64,000 bases of DNA from Methanosarcina sp. KYL-1 (GCF_024372725.1 NZ_VOUA01000001.1:124001-188000); one strand, 5' to 3'. Shown: positions 53,329 to 62,518, counted from the first letter of the stretch. The notes: generated by a model not told the origin, from the sequence alone. Program-made: numbers and translations.

Positions 53329-53874
53329 ATTCTTTTCAGGGCCTGAATCCTTTTGTTTACCTCTGTGGCGTCCTCCAGCCCCGGGGCCGTGGAGTTCGGG
53401 GCAGCTTTTCGGCCTTTTGCCTTCCTCTCTTCTAATTTCTAAAATTAGTTCGCCAGGGCCGGGCTTACTGTCTTAAATTCGCAATCCTGAGACTTCAAGG
53501 CAGTATCCGATCACAAAGGCAGTATCTATATATTAATATTCCACTGGTGTCATTAAATATGTTGACCCTGACTTTAGAGGAAGTTCAACTGGTTTTATTT
53601 TCCTCTTTTGTCAACCCAATATAGAGTTTTTTCACAAAATTTATCAAACAAGAAATCCAATAACAATATGAGCGAATGTTTCAAAATTGCTTCCATGACC
53701 TGAATTTCTATCCCCATATTTTCGTCTGTAGCTATTTTTAATGTAGATCCTGTCTGCACGCGAATTTCTGTAAAAATGGCAACTTCTATGGAAATTCGCT
53801 AAAAAATGGCAATGAATTTGTAATGTGGGACCGGGAAGGACGAAGCACCATTGTAAGTTTAGGAGAGGGATAAC
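53329..53874. other. Intergenic region, 546 bases
   Basis: The first 80 bases have a repeated GGGCCTGAAT(T/C)CTTTT (53318-53355). The remainder is AT-rich with a TATA-like element near 53526. No gene recognised. Confidence 0.4.
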
Positions 53875-54123
53875 ATGCTGAAGAGACCGTTTACCATTCA
53901 GTTTCCCGAGAGTCCGGGCACGGGTTTCTCCTGGGACATAGCGACTACCAACGGCCTTGAGGTGATGAGCGAAAGATACGTCCCCTGCGAGGAAGATACT
54001 GTGGACGGAGGTTATCGCGTATGGGAAATCCAGGTGATTTCCTGTGGAAGCCAGAGAATAACAGGTACATGCCGTAAAGGAAACCAGATCGTAAGCTGTT
54101 TTGAAATTAGTATAGATGCCTGA
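53875..54123 (+). CDS. Chagasin-like (I42) cysteine protease inhibitor
   Basis: An 82-residue protein. SPGTGFSWD (about residues 12-20) corresponds to the NPTTGYxW loop of chagasin, and DGGYRVWEIQV (about 44-54) to the GG loop and following strand. The third loop, normally RPW, is not preserved, so the match is partial. Family knowledge: I42 proteins inhibit papain-like cysteine peptidases. No signal peptide is seen, so it would act in the cytoplasm, unless a start further upstream was missed. AGGAGAGG precedes the ATG. It contains four cysteines. Confidence 0.7.
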   Translation: MLKRPFTIQFPESPGTGFSWDIATTNGLEVMSERYVPCEEDTVDGGYRVWEIQVISCGSQRITGTCRKGNQIVSCFEISIDA

Positions 54124-54468
54124 TTTTTCCGGCCCTGTTCACCTCCCTTCATCCCCCGGAGCCGGATCGGTTCCCAACAGGCTTCACTATGTGAACAGGA
54201 GCTATATTTTTCAATCTTTAAATCCTTTTTATTTCCTTTTGATTCTTTTTATTCCCTTTTGGTTCCTTTTTATTCTTTTTCAATCTTTTTCGATCTTTTT
54301 CGATCCTTTTTTGATTTCCTTTTTCTAAATTTTTCGGTCCCTTTTATTCTTGCTATTTCTAAACCCTCTCCCCCTGCCCACTCTCCTCCGGCTCCCTCTC
54401 TCCCAGCCCCCTCTTCGCCTTTTCTCTCTTTACCCTGTCCCTTCCGGCCCTGCCCCTTTTACTCCACC
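54124..54468. other. Pyrimidine-rich intergenic region, 345 bases
   Basis: Between convergent genes. From 54210 to 54345 it is built from T-runs broken by CC or AAT (TTTTTATTCC-like words), then turns C-rich (54361-54420). It may act as a bidirectional terminator. No gene seen. Confidence 0.5.
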
Positions 54469-56373
54469 TTACATAAACTTCACGAGAGGGCACACCTCAA
54501 TGCAATCCCCGCAGTGCACACAGTTCTCGCTAACAAAGGCCTTTCCATCTTTTACCTTTATTGCGTCGTGCCTGCAGTGGCCCACACAGACCCCGCAGCC
54601 CTGGCAGAGCAGTGCCCGCCTGACCGAGAGTTCCATCGTCCTCATGAGCTTTTTCAGCAGCTTTTCATCCTCGCTTCTTCCGTTTACGTTTCCTGAGGCA
54701 AAGACCTGGGCCCTGGATTCCCCCCGGACAACGGAAGCTGCACCTTCGATGAAAGATACCTTTCCGACGGGGTTCAACATCCCGCTCTCTTTTAAGGTTT
54801 CGATATCTATGGCCTGCCCGAAACTCCCGTCTGCGGAAATCCCTCCTGCCTTGCAGGGCCGATAACCCGTGGCAACCTCAAAGTGGAGTTCGTTTGGGGC
54901 GGCCTGGGTCGGGATCAGGGAAATCCCTTTCTTATCTGCAAGTTCCCGGAGAACCTGAGGATAGCGCTTGTAGCGCCAGAATCCGTATCTTACCCATTCA
55001 GGGGACAGCCCCACGCTCTCTGCGTAGGTGAGGAGGTGGGAATTGAGTTTCTTTGCAAGTTCGGGGTGGCTTTCTTCTAGCTGGAAAAAGTCGGCAAGAG
55101 AAGATGACGGGCAGAGCCAGCACCCCATCCGGTCATAGCCTTTCTCGTAAGCCGGGTTATAGGGGGCCTTTGTCCTGAAGAGGTAGAGCCAGACATGAAG
55201 GGCTGTCCACTCCTGGATCGGGGATGCACCAACCTGGTTTCCTACCCAGGGGTTTTTCCAGACCTTCTTGCTTATGGACCTGGCATGGGACTCGTACTGG
55301 CGCTGTCCGATAAAGCTCAGGCAGCCTCCCTCATAATTTTCGTCGATCAACCGGGTGATAGGCCCCAGTTTGCATATTTTGCAGCACCAGCGGGTATCCA
55401 GAGTAGGAGGGCCAAAGACCCCTATCGAGTCCCAAAAAGAGTCTCCTGCACCTGCAATCTTGAGGGATTTTCCGTAATAATCGACAACTTTTTTGACGTT
55501 TTCAAGGGTTTCCGGGAATTCCAACCCGGTATCGGCAAACATGATTTCGTAGTCTTCCAGAGCCTCGTCCACGAGCTGGAGCACAGCCAGGCTGTCCTTG
55601 CCTCCGGAATAAGACACGCTGACTTTCAGGTCCATGCTTCCAACAACGTTTTTGATGAAGGCGTGGGAATTTTTTATCATAATGTCCAGGACATTTTCAT
55701 TAGCCCTGACTGCATCGTCCCAGCTCTGTCCTCCGGGGAGAGATTTCTCCGGCCTGGGCTCTTCGTTCCAGCGGGGTTTTACTGCATTGCCTCGCTGCTC
55801 CTCAACCATATCTTTCCCTGTCATCCGGGCGCGTCCGCAGCAGACTACTTCTCCGGCAGGGTTCAGGACAACAACCTCGTCTTCTTTCTGAATCTCCGGA
55901 TCAGCCTCAAGGACTCCGGGGGCCAGGACGCTAGCTCCCTTTTTAAGGATGAAAGGCACGATTCCCTGGTCAATAACGACCCATTTCTTCAGCCCTTTCC
56001 TGTCCCTGCCCTGGAAAAGCCTCCTTGCTCCCTCAAGGCGGGGAAGAAGGACCCACTCACAGCTCTCGATTTCGAACCTGATGGAGGCCAGGACTTCCCC
56101 ATCTGCGATAATCTCGTCCATCCTGTCTTCATAGGGAGCTTTGTTCAGCACCACAAGGTGCCCTTCGGGGATAAGGGGGGCGTTGAACTGTTTTTCAGAA
56201 ACGGAATTTATGCGTTTTATATCGTAGTCAAAAGCCGGGCGGATGTCCCCGGGAGGGGTGACTTCTACTTTTCTGGTTTTTTTGCCGCACCCGCACTGTT
56301 TCCCGAGTACGGGCACATTGCAGGCCTCGCACCAGTGCAGGAGCATTTTGCCAAGGTATGCTGGTCTGGACAT
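54469..56373 (-). CDS. PUA-domain/PAPS-reductase-like/ferredoxin fusion protein
   Basis: A 634-residue fusion. Residues about 10-32 hold a CEACN-x-CGCG zinc-ribbon, then about 45-200 an N-terminal domain ending in a PUA fold (VVVLNPAGEVVCCGRARM). Residues about 250-480 form a PAPS-reductase/ATP-sulfurylase-like PP-loop domain with VSYSGGKDSLAVLQL (SGGKDS) and a CCKICK pair. Residues 580-634 carry two [4Fe-4S] motifs, CQGCGVCVGHC and CVHCGDCIEVCP. The combination of an RNA-binding-type PUA domain with a reductase and a ferredoxin suggests sulfur insertion or sulfite/thiolation chemistry rather than assimilatory sulfate reduction. Monocistronic. Confidence 0.88.
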   Translation of the reverse strand: MSRPAYLGKMLLHWCEACNVPVLGKQCGCGKKTRKVEVTPPGDIRPAFDYDIKRINSVSEKQFNAPLIPEGHLVVLNKAPYEDRMDEIIADGEVLASIRFEIESCEWVLLPRLEGARRLFQGRDRKGLKKWVVIDQGIVPFILKKGASVLAPGVLEADPEIQKEDEVVVLNPAGEVVCCGRARMTGKDMVEEQRGNAVKPRWNEEPRPEKSLPGGQSWDDAVRANENVLDIMIKNSHAFIKNVVGSMDLKVSVSYSGGKDSLAVLQLVDEALEDYEIMFADTGLEFPETLENVKKVVDYYGKSLKIAGAGDSFWDSIGVFGPPTLDTRWCCKICKLGPITRLIDENYEGGCLSFIGQRQYESHARSISKKVWKNPWVGNQVGASPIQEWTALHVWLYLFRTKAPYNPAYEKGYDRMGCWLCPSSSLADFFQLEESHPELAKKLNSHLLTYAESVGLSPEWVRYGFWRYKRYPQVLRELADKKGISLIPTQAAPNELHFEVATGYRPCKAGGISADGSFGQAIDIETLKESGMLNPVGKVSFIEGAASVVRGESRAQVFASGNVNGRSEDEKLLKKLMRTMELSVRRALLCQGCGVCVGHCRHDAIKVKDGKAFVSENCVHCGDCIEVCPLVKFM

Positions 56374-56440
56374 GTCACGCAGATTGAGAGAGGTCCACCT
56401 TTAAAAGGTTTTGGCTTTGGGGCCTGGTAAATACATAATA

Positions 56441-56480
56441 GTATCCACGTGTTGTATCCACGTAAATAGTATATATAATA
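56441..56480 (+). promoter_or_regulatory. Direct repeats and TATA box for a small membrane protein gene
   Basis: GTATCCACGT occurs at 56441-56450 and again at 56454-56463 (13-base period), directly before TATATATAATA (56470-56480). Transcription would start near 56500, about 14 bases before the ATG. Two same-face sites upstream of a TATA box resemble an activator binding pair. Confidence 0.5.
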
Positions 56481-56513
56481 AAAATCAGAATATGACGCAT
56501 TAGGGGGAATTTC

Positions 56514-56801
56514 ATGGTAGTTATAAAGGAAATCGATCCTGTCGCATACGGGAAGGTCCTTGCCATACTTTACGGGACTATGGGCCTGGTTTTTGGGGCT
56601 TTTACGACGGTTGCCGCTTTAATGGGGTTTTCGATGCCCGACACTTTAGGGATCTTTTCCCTTATCTTCGGTAAACTGGCCGTGCTTAGCCTGCCTATTT
56701 TTTACGGAGTTTCCGGCTATTTCATAGGGCTTATCACCGGCAGCCTTTATAATGCGATAGTGGGTTCGAAAAAGGGGTTAAGGATAGACCTGCTGCGCTG
56801 A
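56514..56801 (+). CDS. Small membrane protein of DUF3566-like type
   Basis: A 95-residue protein starting VVIKEIDPVAYGKVLAILYGTMGLVFG, with two or three hydrophobic segments (about 14-36, 49-65, 66-80). The I-x-x-I-D-P-x-x-x-G-K opening resembles a widespread family of small membrane proteins (DUF3566-like). TTAGGGGGAA lies before the ATG. It has its own promoter with direct repeats. The function is unknown. Confidence 0.72.
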   Translation: MVVIKEIDPVAYGKVLAILYGTMGLVFGAFTTVAALMGFSMPDTLGIFSLIFGKLAVLSLPIFYGVSGYFIGLITGSLYNAIVGSKKGLRIDLLR

Positions 56802-56897
56802 ACAGTTGCTTTCTTCAAGCTGCTTTCTTCAAGCTGTTTCCTTGTCTCCCTTCCCTGCTTCTTTGAGATACCTTACATTTAATTTCAGGAAGAGGCT

Positions 56898-57716
56898 TCA
56901 GAAGAACTTTGACATGAGGGAAGAGCCGGAGCCGCAGGGTTCCAGGAAGTTGCATTGTTTGCAGAGTTTGCCCTCTTTTCTTTCGGGCATGAAACCTGCT
57001 TTTATTTTCTCTACCCGCCTGCAGATTTTCAGGACTTCCCTCCGGTCCGTGCTTCGGATAATAACTTTCCTGACAAGGCCGAAAGCTGCATATTCCACGA
57101 AAGCAAAAGGTACTTCTTCCCCGGATTCGGCTTCCAGGAGAAGGACGAAGGCTGCGGCATGCAGGCGGTCGGAGGCCCAGACGCCCTGGATGGGGCAGCT
57201 TCCCGGTCTGATGACCGAGGGGACAAGTGCGCCTTCGAAACGGACCAGTTTGGAAGGGACACCTTTCAGGTTCAGCTTTCCGGAAGAAAGCAGGGGTTCG
57301 GTTTTGACCGGAGTCAGTGCCGCAAGCAGGGCATCTTTCCCATATTCTTCTGCTGCTTTGAGAAGGTTTGCCGTAATTTCCGGGATTTGGGCTCTTGCCC
57401 GCGCCGCACCCTCTACTAAAATGTCCTTCCCCGAGCTGGCAAATTCTCCGGGAAACAGGAGTGGAAGGTCTCTTTGGGCCTGGGTAAGGGCTGCCTCAAG
57501 TTCGCAGTGGAGGCTATCGGCGTTTAACGAACACTTATTCAGAATTTCAGAATAAGTTAGGGCAAGCTCTTTTAAAAGCATTCTTTCTATTCTGGAAGTA
57601 CTCATTTCGGGAATCAGTTCAAAACCTCTGCTGACAAAGTATACCTGTCTCGGGCAGCCAGTGTACAGCAGAAGGTCGGAAACACTCATTTCCGGGTTCT
57701 GTGAATCGGCAGGCAT
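56898..57716 (-). CDS. Cas4/PD-(D/E)XK-like protein with four Cys and degraded active site
   Basis: A 272-residue protein with the Cas4-type architecture: CPRQVYF (about residues 20-26) gives the first Cys ligand, and CKQCNFLEPC (about 252-261) the last three, together the expected [4Fe-4S] site. Between them, WASDRLHAAAFVLLLEAE (about 179-196) matches the Cas4 stretch that follows the nuclease motif. The nuclease ExK itself seems replaced (PSVIRPG at about 166-172), so catalytic activity is doubtful. No cas genes or CRISPR repeats are in the window. The alternative is a Dna2/RecB-like DNA repair protein. Divergent from the mevalonate regulator. Confidence 0.75.
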   Translation of the reverse strand: MPADSQNPEMSVSDLLLYTGCPRQVYFVSRGFELIPEMSTSRIERMLLKELALTYSEILNKCSLNADSLHCELEAALTQAQRDLPLLFPGEFASSGKDILVEGAARARAQIPEITANLLKAAEEYGKDALLAALTPVKTEPLLSSGKLNLKGVPSKLVRFEGALVPSVIRPGSCPIQGVWASDRLHAAAFVLLLEAESGEEVPFAFVEYAAFGLVRKVIIRSTDRREVLKICRRVEKIKAGFMPERKEGKLCKQCNFLEPCGSGSSLMSKFF

Positions 57717-57818
57717 AACATTCTAATTTATGTGGCGCATCTTATAAATAATTGAAGAAAGATCTCGGTTTAACCCGGGCCGGGAATAATCTGCGACAAT
57801 TGCCGAAACCGCATTCGT

Positions 57819-57829
57819 TACATATATAT
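57819..57829 (+). promoter_or_regulatory. Candidate TATA box for the XRE regulator
   Basis: TACATATATAT at 57819-57829, about 35 bases before the ATG at 57860. A start near 57850 would leave a leader of about 10 nt. Confidence 0.4.
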
Positions 57830-57859
57830 GGGAATGTTTCATCTTAGGGTATGTAAGTC

Positions 57860-58600
57860 ATGACATCCAATGAATCCTCAGAAAATCTTCGTAACCGCCT
57901 GGCGGAAAAAATGGCTGGAGAGATCACTCTCTCGGAAAAACCGGGTGAGTCATTGAAAAAATGGAGGTCGAATTTTGAGATCTCCCAGACCGACATTGCG
58001 AATTACCTCAAGGTTTCTCCCTCCGTTATCAGCGACTACGAAAGCGGAAGACGAAAGTCCCCCGGGACCCTTATCGTCCGGAAGATCGTGGAGTCCCTGC
58101 TGGAAATTGATATGGAGCGGGGAGGCAAAAAGATTCATGCCTACGAAACTATGTTAAGTGCTGAAAACAGCTCGAAATCCATTTATTCTACATACGAGTA
58201 CACCATCCCCATACAACTTGCAAAACTTGTCAACCTTATCGAAGGAGACGTTATTTACAAAGGAGTGGAGAGGCCCCTTTACGGTTTCTCCGTCATTGAC
58301 AGCCAGCGGGCAATCCTGGAGCTTTCCTCCCATGAGTTCCAGAAACTCTACGGCTGGAGTACGGACAGGGCCATGATCTTTACCCGGGTGAGCACAGGAA
58401 AATCACCCATGGTGGCTATCCGGGTGACCAACCTCAAACCCGGGGCCGTGGTGCTCCAGGGGCTCCGAAAAGAAGATGTCGAACCGGTTGCCGTCAAGAT
58501 GGCAGAAGTCGACCGCATCCCCCTGATTGCAAGCACAATGGAACTTGACCAGATTATCCAATTGCTGAAAAAATACAGCCAATACCATGCGAGGGAATGA
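57860..58600 (+). CDS. XRE-type helix-turn-helix regulator linked to the mevalonate operon
   Basis: A 246-residue regulator. Residues about 35-66 form a Cro/C1-type HTH (ISQTDIANYLKVSPSVISDYESGRRKSP). The C-terminal part (about 95-240) is a conserved archaeal sensor domain with alternating hydrophobic stretches (IPIQLAKLVNLIEG, AVVLQGLRKEDVEPVAVKMAE). It is followed 48 bases later by the HMG-CoA synthase operon on the same strand. Its position and family conservation suggest control of isoprenoid synthesis, probably by autoregulation plus a ligand. No ribosome binding site is strong. Confidence 0.85.
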   Translation: MTSNESSENLRNRLAEKMAGEITLSEKPGESLKKWRSNFEISQTDIANYLKVSPSVISDYESGRRKSPGTLIVRKIVESLLEIDMERGGKKIHAYETMLSAENSSKSIYSTYEYTIPIQLAKLVNLIEGDVIYKGVERPLYGFSVIDSQRAILELSSHEFQKLYGWSTDRAMIFTRVSTGKSPMVAIRVTNLKPGAVVLQGLRKEDVEPVAVKMAEVDRIPLIASTMELDQIIQLLKKYSQYHARE

Positions 58601-58648
58601 CCCTCCCTGGAAATTTATTCCCTGAAATTTTCAAAAACAGGTGAAAAC

Positions 58649-59698
58649 ATGACTACTGGAATCGTATCATACGGTGCATATGTTCCGAGATACCGTATCA
58701 AGATCGAGGAAATCGCCCGGCTCTGGGGTGATGACGCAGAGGCCCTTAAAAACGGGCTTATGGTATACGAAAAGTCCGTTCCTGATGTCGATGAAGATGC
58801 GGCAACCATTGCAGTTGAAGCTGCAAGGTATGCTGTGGCAAGGAGCGGCGTTTCCCCCTCAAGAATCGGGGCGGTGTACACGGGTTCGGAAAGCCACCCC
58901 TATGCCGTAAAGCCTACGAGCACGATTGTTGCCCAGGCAATCGGTGCAACCCCTGAAATGACGGCTGCAGACTTTGAATTCGCCTGTAAAGCAGGGACAG
59001 CTGCCGTCCAGGCCTGTATGGGCCTTGTGGGTTCCGGGATGATCGACCTGGGCCTGGCAATCGGGGCGGACGTTTCCCAGGGAGCTCCCAGTGATGCCCT
59101 CGAATATACGGCCGCAGCAGGCGGGGTTGCTTTCCTGATCGGGAGAGAAGAGTCCGAACTTGCCGCAATCATTGAAGATACTTATTCTTTCACAACGGAT
59201 ACCCCTGACTTCTGGAGAAGGGAAGGGATGCCCTATCCCGAACACGGAGGGCGTTTCACAGGGGAGCCCGGGTACTTCAAGCATGTTCTGAATGGTGCCA
59301 GGGGCCTTATGGAAAAACTCGGGACAAAACCCGAAGACTACGATTATGCGGTATTCCACCAGCCAAACGGAAAGTTCCCCAGCAAAGCCGCAAAGATGCT
59401 CGGGTTTACCGGAGCCCAGATAAAGCCGGGGCTTGTGGTTCCTATGATCGGAAATACCTATTCCGGCTCCTGTATGATGGGACTTGCCGCAACCCTTGAC
59501 CAGGCAAAGCCAGGGGACAGGATCTTTGCGACAGCTTTCGGGTCCGGGGCAGGGTCCGACGCCTTTAGCATAACGGTTACCGACAGGATCGAGGAGATCC
59601 GGAACAGGGCACCGACGGTTTCCGAACTGATAAAAGACCCTGTGTACATCGACTATGCAAGGTATGCCAAGCACAAAGGCAAGATACGCCTTGCCTGA
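58649..59698 (+). CDS. Hydroxymethylglutaryl-CoA synthase
   Basis: A 349-residue archaeal HMG-CoA synthase. The catalytic cysteine lies in [17 protein letters not shown] (about residues 108-124), the active-site His in [17 protein letters not shown] (about 234-250), and a general base Glu is in [15 protein letters not shown] (about 49-63). The reaction condenses acetoacetyl-CoA and acetyl-CoA to HMG-CoA in the mevalonate pathway, which makes archaeal membrane lipids. It precedes the thiolase and DUF35 genes closely; the archaeal enzymes form a complex with DUF35 as bridge. Confidence 0.96.
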   Translation: MTTGIVSYGAYVPRYRIKIEEIARLWGDDAEALKNGLMVYEKSVPDVDEDAATIAVEAARYAVARSGVSPSRIGAVYTGSESHPYAVKPTSTIVAQAIGATPEMTAADFEFACKAGTAAVQACMGLVGSGMIDLGLAIGADVSQGAPSDALEYTAAAGGVAFLIGREESELAAIIEDTYSFTTDTPDFWRREGMPYPEHGGRFTGEPGYFKHVLNGARGLMEKLGTKPEDYDYAVFHQPNGKFPSKAAKMLGFTGAQIKPGLVVPMIGNTYSGSCMMGLAATLDQAKPGDRIFATAFGSGAGSDAFSITVTDRIEEIRNRAPTVSELIKDPVYIDYARYAKHKGKIRLA

Positions 59699-59714
59699 AA
59701 ACGGGGTGAGTATA

Positions 59715-60887
59715 ATGAGAGACGTCGCAATTATCGGAGTAAAGAATACGAAGTTCGGGGAACTCTGGGAACGTTCCCTCAGGGATATCGTGGTAGAGGC
59801 CGGCATCGGAGCAATTGAAGATGCAGGCGTCAGTGGAAAAGATATCGATGCCCTTTATGTCGGGAACATGAGCGGAGGCCGCTTCGTTGAACAGGAACAC
59901 ATCGGGGCCCTTATCGCTGACTATTCAGGGCTTTCCAGGAACCTGCACGTACCCGCAACCAGGGTGGAAGCTGCCTGCGCTTCCGGCGGGCTTGCCCTGC
60001 GCCAGGCGATCATGTCGGTTGCCTCGGGCTACAGTGACATTGTGGTTGCTGCAGGGGCAGAAAAGATGACGGACGTAGGGTCCGAAGAAGCTTCTTCAGC
60101 CCTTGCGGCTGCAGCTGACCGGGAATGGGAAGGCATGGCAGGGGCAACTTTCCCCGGGCTTTATGCAATGATCGCAAGGTTGCACATGCACAAATACGGA
60201 ACCACAAGCGAACAGCTTGCCGAGGTCGCGGTGAAGAACCACAGGCACGGCTGCTTAAACCCGATTGCCCAGTACAAGAACGAAATTACGGTGGACGATG
60301 TGCTTGGCTCGATCCTTGTGGCTGACCCGCTGCATATCTTTGACTGTTCTCCCATAACGGATGGGGCCTCGGCCCTTGTGCTGGCCCCTGCGGAGGTTGC
60401 CCACAAGTACACCGACACTCCCATTTACATCAGGGCAACAGCCCAGGCCAGCGACACCATTGCCCTTCACGACAGGCGGGACATAACAACCCTTGATGCC
60501 ACGGTAATGGCTGCAAAGAGAGCCTATGGCATGGCAAAGCTGGGCCCTGAAGACATCGACCTCGTAGAAGTGCATGACTGTTTCACCATTGCCGAAATCT
60601 GCGCCATTGAAGACCTTGGCTTTGCAGAAAAAGGAAAGGGCGGAATTGTTACCTCCGAAGGGGAAACCGCAATAGGAGGCCGGATCCCCGTCAACACCTC
60701 CGGGGGCCTGAAAGCCTGCGGACACCCTGTGGGAGCAACAGGCATCAAACAGGCCGTAGAAGTTGTTACCCAGCTCCGCGGAGAAGCAGGAAAGCGCCAG
60801 GTGGACGGAGCAAAGTACGGGATGACCCACAACGTCGGAGGGTCAGGAGCAACGGCAGTAGTCCACATATTCTCAAGGGAGAGGTGA
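59715..60887 (+). CDS. Acetyl-CoA C-acetyltransferase (thiolase)
   Basis: Start taken at the ATG at 59715 (390 residues, [15 protein letters not shown]); the open frame extends upstream to 59655 but overlaps HMG-CoA synthase. The nucleophilic Cys is in [16 protein letters not shown] (about 84-99), and the second Cys/His pair in [14 protein letters not shown] (about 334-347) and HNVGGSG (about 371-377). It condenses two acetyl-CoA to acetoacetyl-CoA, feeding HMG-CoA synthase. The spacing on both sides is 16 and 6 bases. In archaea the thermodynamically uphill thiolase step is drawn forward by channelling inside the complex with HMG-CoA synthase. Confidence 0.96.
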   Translation: MRDVAIIGVKNTKFGELWERSLRDIVVEAGIGAIEDAGVSGKDIDALYVGNMSGGRFVEQEHIGALIADYSGLSRNLHVPATRVEAACASGGLALRQAIMSVASGYSDIVVAAGAEKMTDVGSEEASSALAAAADREWEGMAGATFPGLYAMIARLHMHKYGTTSEQLAEVAVKNHRHGCLNPIAQYKNEITVDDVLGSILVADPLHIFDCSPITDGASALVLAPAEVAHKYTDTPIYIRATAQASDTIALHDRRDITTLDATVMAAKRAYGMAKLGPEDIDLVEVHDCFTIAEICAIEDLGFAEKGKGGIVTSEGETAIGGRIPVNTSGGLKACGHPVGATGIKQAVEVVTQLRGEAGKRQVDGAKYGMTHNVGGSGATAVVHIFSRER

Positions 60888-60893
60888 TATCCG

Positions 60894-61292
60894 ATGTCTT
60901 CCGTTCCAAGATTCTGGAGAAATCTCGGCAGCAGGTACAACCTTGAAGGCACCCGCTGCAAGGAATGCGGGGAATACTTCTACCCCCCGCGCAACGTGTG
61001 CGTAAACTGCAGGCGCCTGGGCCAGATCGAGTCCTATAAGTTCAAAGGGACTGGTGAAATCGTAACCTACACCCTGATCCGGACTGCCGCCGAGGGCTTC
61101 GAAAGCCAGGCTCCATATACCCTTGCAGTCATCAAGCTGGACGAGGGCCCGAGCCTGACCGCCCAGGTAGTGGGCGACCCCGACAAGATGCACATCGGGA
61201 TGAGGGTCAGGTCCGTTTTCAGAAAGCTCGGAGAAGGCGGCGAACGCGGCATGATCTATTACGGCACCAAGTTCGTCCCTGCAGACAACTGA
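60894..61292 (+). CDS. DUF35 zinc-ribbon/OB-fold scaffold protein
   Basis: A 132-residue protein. The rubredoxin-like zinc ribbon CKECGEYFYPPRNVCVNC (about residues 23-40) is followed by an OB-fold domain (GTGEIVTYTLIRTA, then AQVVGDPDKMHIGMRV). It starts 6 bases after the thiolase stop. Established for archaea: DUF35 holds thiolase and HMG-CoA synthase together and shares the CoA-binding site so acetoacetyl-CoA is passed on. The gene order here, HMGS-thiolase-DUF35, fits this. Confidence 0.94.
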   Translation: MSSVPRFWRNLGSRYNLEGTRCKECGEYFYPPRNVCVNCRRLGQIESYKFKGTGEIVTYTLIRTAAEGFESQAPYTLAVIKLDEGPSLTAQVVGDPDKMHIGMRVRSVFRKLGEGGERGMIYYGTKFVPADN

Positions 61293-61367
61293 TCTGGTCC
61301 GGGTTTTTCCGGATCTGTTTATGTAGATTACTTAAAATGCAGATTGAACTGGAGATGTCTGGAAACT

Positions 61368-61901
61368 ATGATTGAAGTGGAAGTCAAGGTAAGAGCGGAC
61401 CACTCAAAGGTCCTCCCTCTCCTTAAAAATATAGGAGCGGAAAAAATAACGGTGGAGGAGCAGTCCGATACTTACTTTGCAGCCCCCCACCGGGATTTCG
61501 CAAAAACTGACGAGGCGCTCAGGATCCGTTCCCTGGACGGCTCGGCCGTGCTGACCTACAAAGGTCCCAAACTTGACAGCGTCTCAAAGACCAGGGAAGA
61601 GTTTGAAACCCCTGTGAATGAAACCACTACCACAAAAATCCTTCATGCCCTGGGTTTCTCGGAAGCCGGAGCAGTCCGAAAAAAGAGGGACGTCTTCAGG
61701 GCCGGGGACATCACCGTTTGCCTTGATGCGGTAGAAGGGCTCGGGGAATTTCTCGAAGTGGAAATCGTGGTCGAGGACGATAGAAAACTTGAAAGTTCAA
61801 GGGCACAATTGTTCAAATTTTTAGAGCAGCTGGGAGTCGGAGAAGAAGATTCAATCCGGACTTCTTACCTGGAAATGGTGCTCGATAAAAAAGTAGTTTA
61901 A
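61368..61901 (+). CDS. CYTH-domain protein (class IV adenylate cyclase/triphosphatase-like)
   Basis: Start taken at the ATG at 61368 (177 residues); GGAGATG lies about 14 bases upstream. The ExExK motif (EVEVK, residues 3-7) is present, with further acidic and basic residues along the tunnel (ALRIRSLD, LTYKGPK, REEFETPV, EVEIVVEDD). CYTH enzymes bind triphosphate with two metal ions: CyaB-type adenylate cyclase or thiamine/inorganic triphosphatase. The substrate is not predictable. It follows the mevalonate operon by 75 bases, which may be accidental. Confidence 0.87.
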   Translation: MIEVEVKVRADHSKVLPLLKNIGAEKITVEEQSDTYFAAPHRDFAKTDEALRIRSLDGSAVLTYKGPKLDSVSKTREEFETPVNETTTTKILHALGFSEAGAVRKKRDVFRAGDITVCLDAVEGLGEFLEVEIVVEDDRKLESSRAQLFKFLEQLGVGEEDSIRTSYLEMVLDKKVV

Positions 61902-62281
61902 TTTTAATTTAGAGGTTCAACTTTAGTTAACGGCCCAGTTTATCTGCAGATATTTTATCTGTTATTCATGCAGATATTTTATCTGTTTCTTCTCTGCTTA
62001 CATCCTCTTCTATACTTACATCCTTCTCGATTTTTTTTGTTTTGCTTTTGTTTTTGCGGTTCGTAGAAATCCTGATGTATTGCTGGAAAGTCCCCCGTTT
62101 ATGAGCGATTTTAACTCCAGTTTCAGGTAAAGGCATTATCTTCATATCGTTTCCGGGGCTCTCACCGCCCGCCTCGCAGGCGGCCTTTTCCAAATTCACT
62201 GAGAGAAATTGATTGAAAAATGAACTGGTGAAGAGGAAGCCTTTTACTTTTTATTTTGCATCCTGCTTTTGATATCCTGCT

Positions 62282-62458
62282 GTTATACTTCACTCAGTCG
62301 CTGCAGTGACCTTTTTAGTCACCCTGTCATTCTTTACTCAGTCATTGTAATAACTTTTTTAGTCACCCTGGTATACTTTATTCAGTCACTGTAATGACTT
62401 TTTTAGTCGTCTCGGTATACTTTATTCAGTCACTGTAATGACTTTTTTAGACATCCTC
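62282..62458 (+). repeat. Four tandem 44-45 bp repeats each carrying a terminator-like hairpin
   Basis: Copies start at 62282, 62326, 62371 and 62415. Each contains AGTCACTGTAATGACTTTTTT or a variant: AGTCA pairs with TGACT around six bases and is followed by a T-run. Copies 3 and 4 are almost identical over 30 bases, copies 1 and 2 are older. On the plus strand each looks like a weak intrinsic terminator. Confidence 0.8.
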
Positions 62459-62518
62459 TCGTATTCTCTTCACCAATTTTGGACTATTTTTTGTCTCTCA
62501 ATTTATTTTATGGAAATG

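Noticed and set aside
55195-56430. 411-residue plus-strand open frame over the PAPS-reductase-like gene
   Set aside because: Antisense shadow; the minus-strand product has SGGKDS and ferredoxin motifs.
61966-62199. 77-residue open frame on the minus strand
   Set aside because: Lys/Glu-rich second half, no ribosome binding site, no recognisable family and located in a decayed intergenic region; kept as non-coding.
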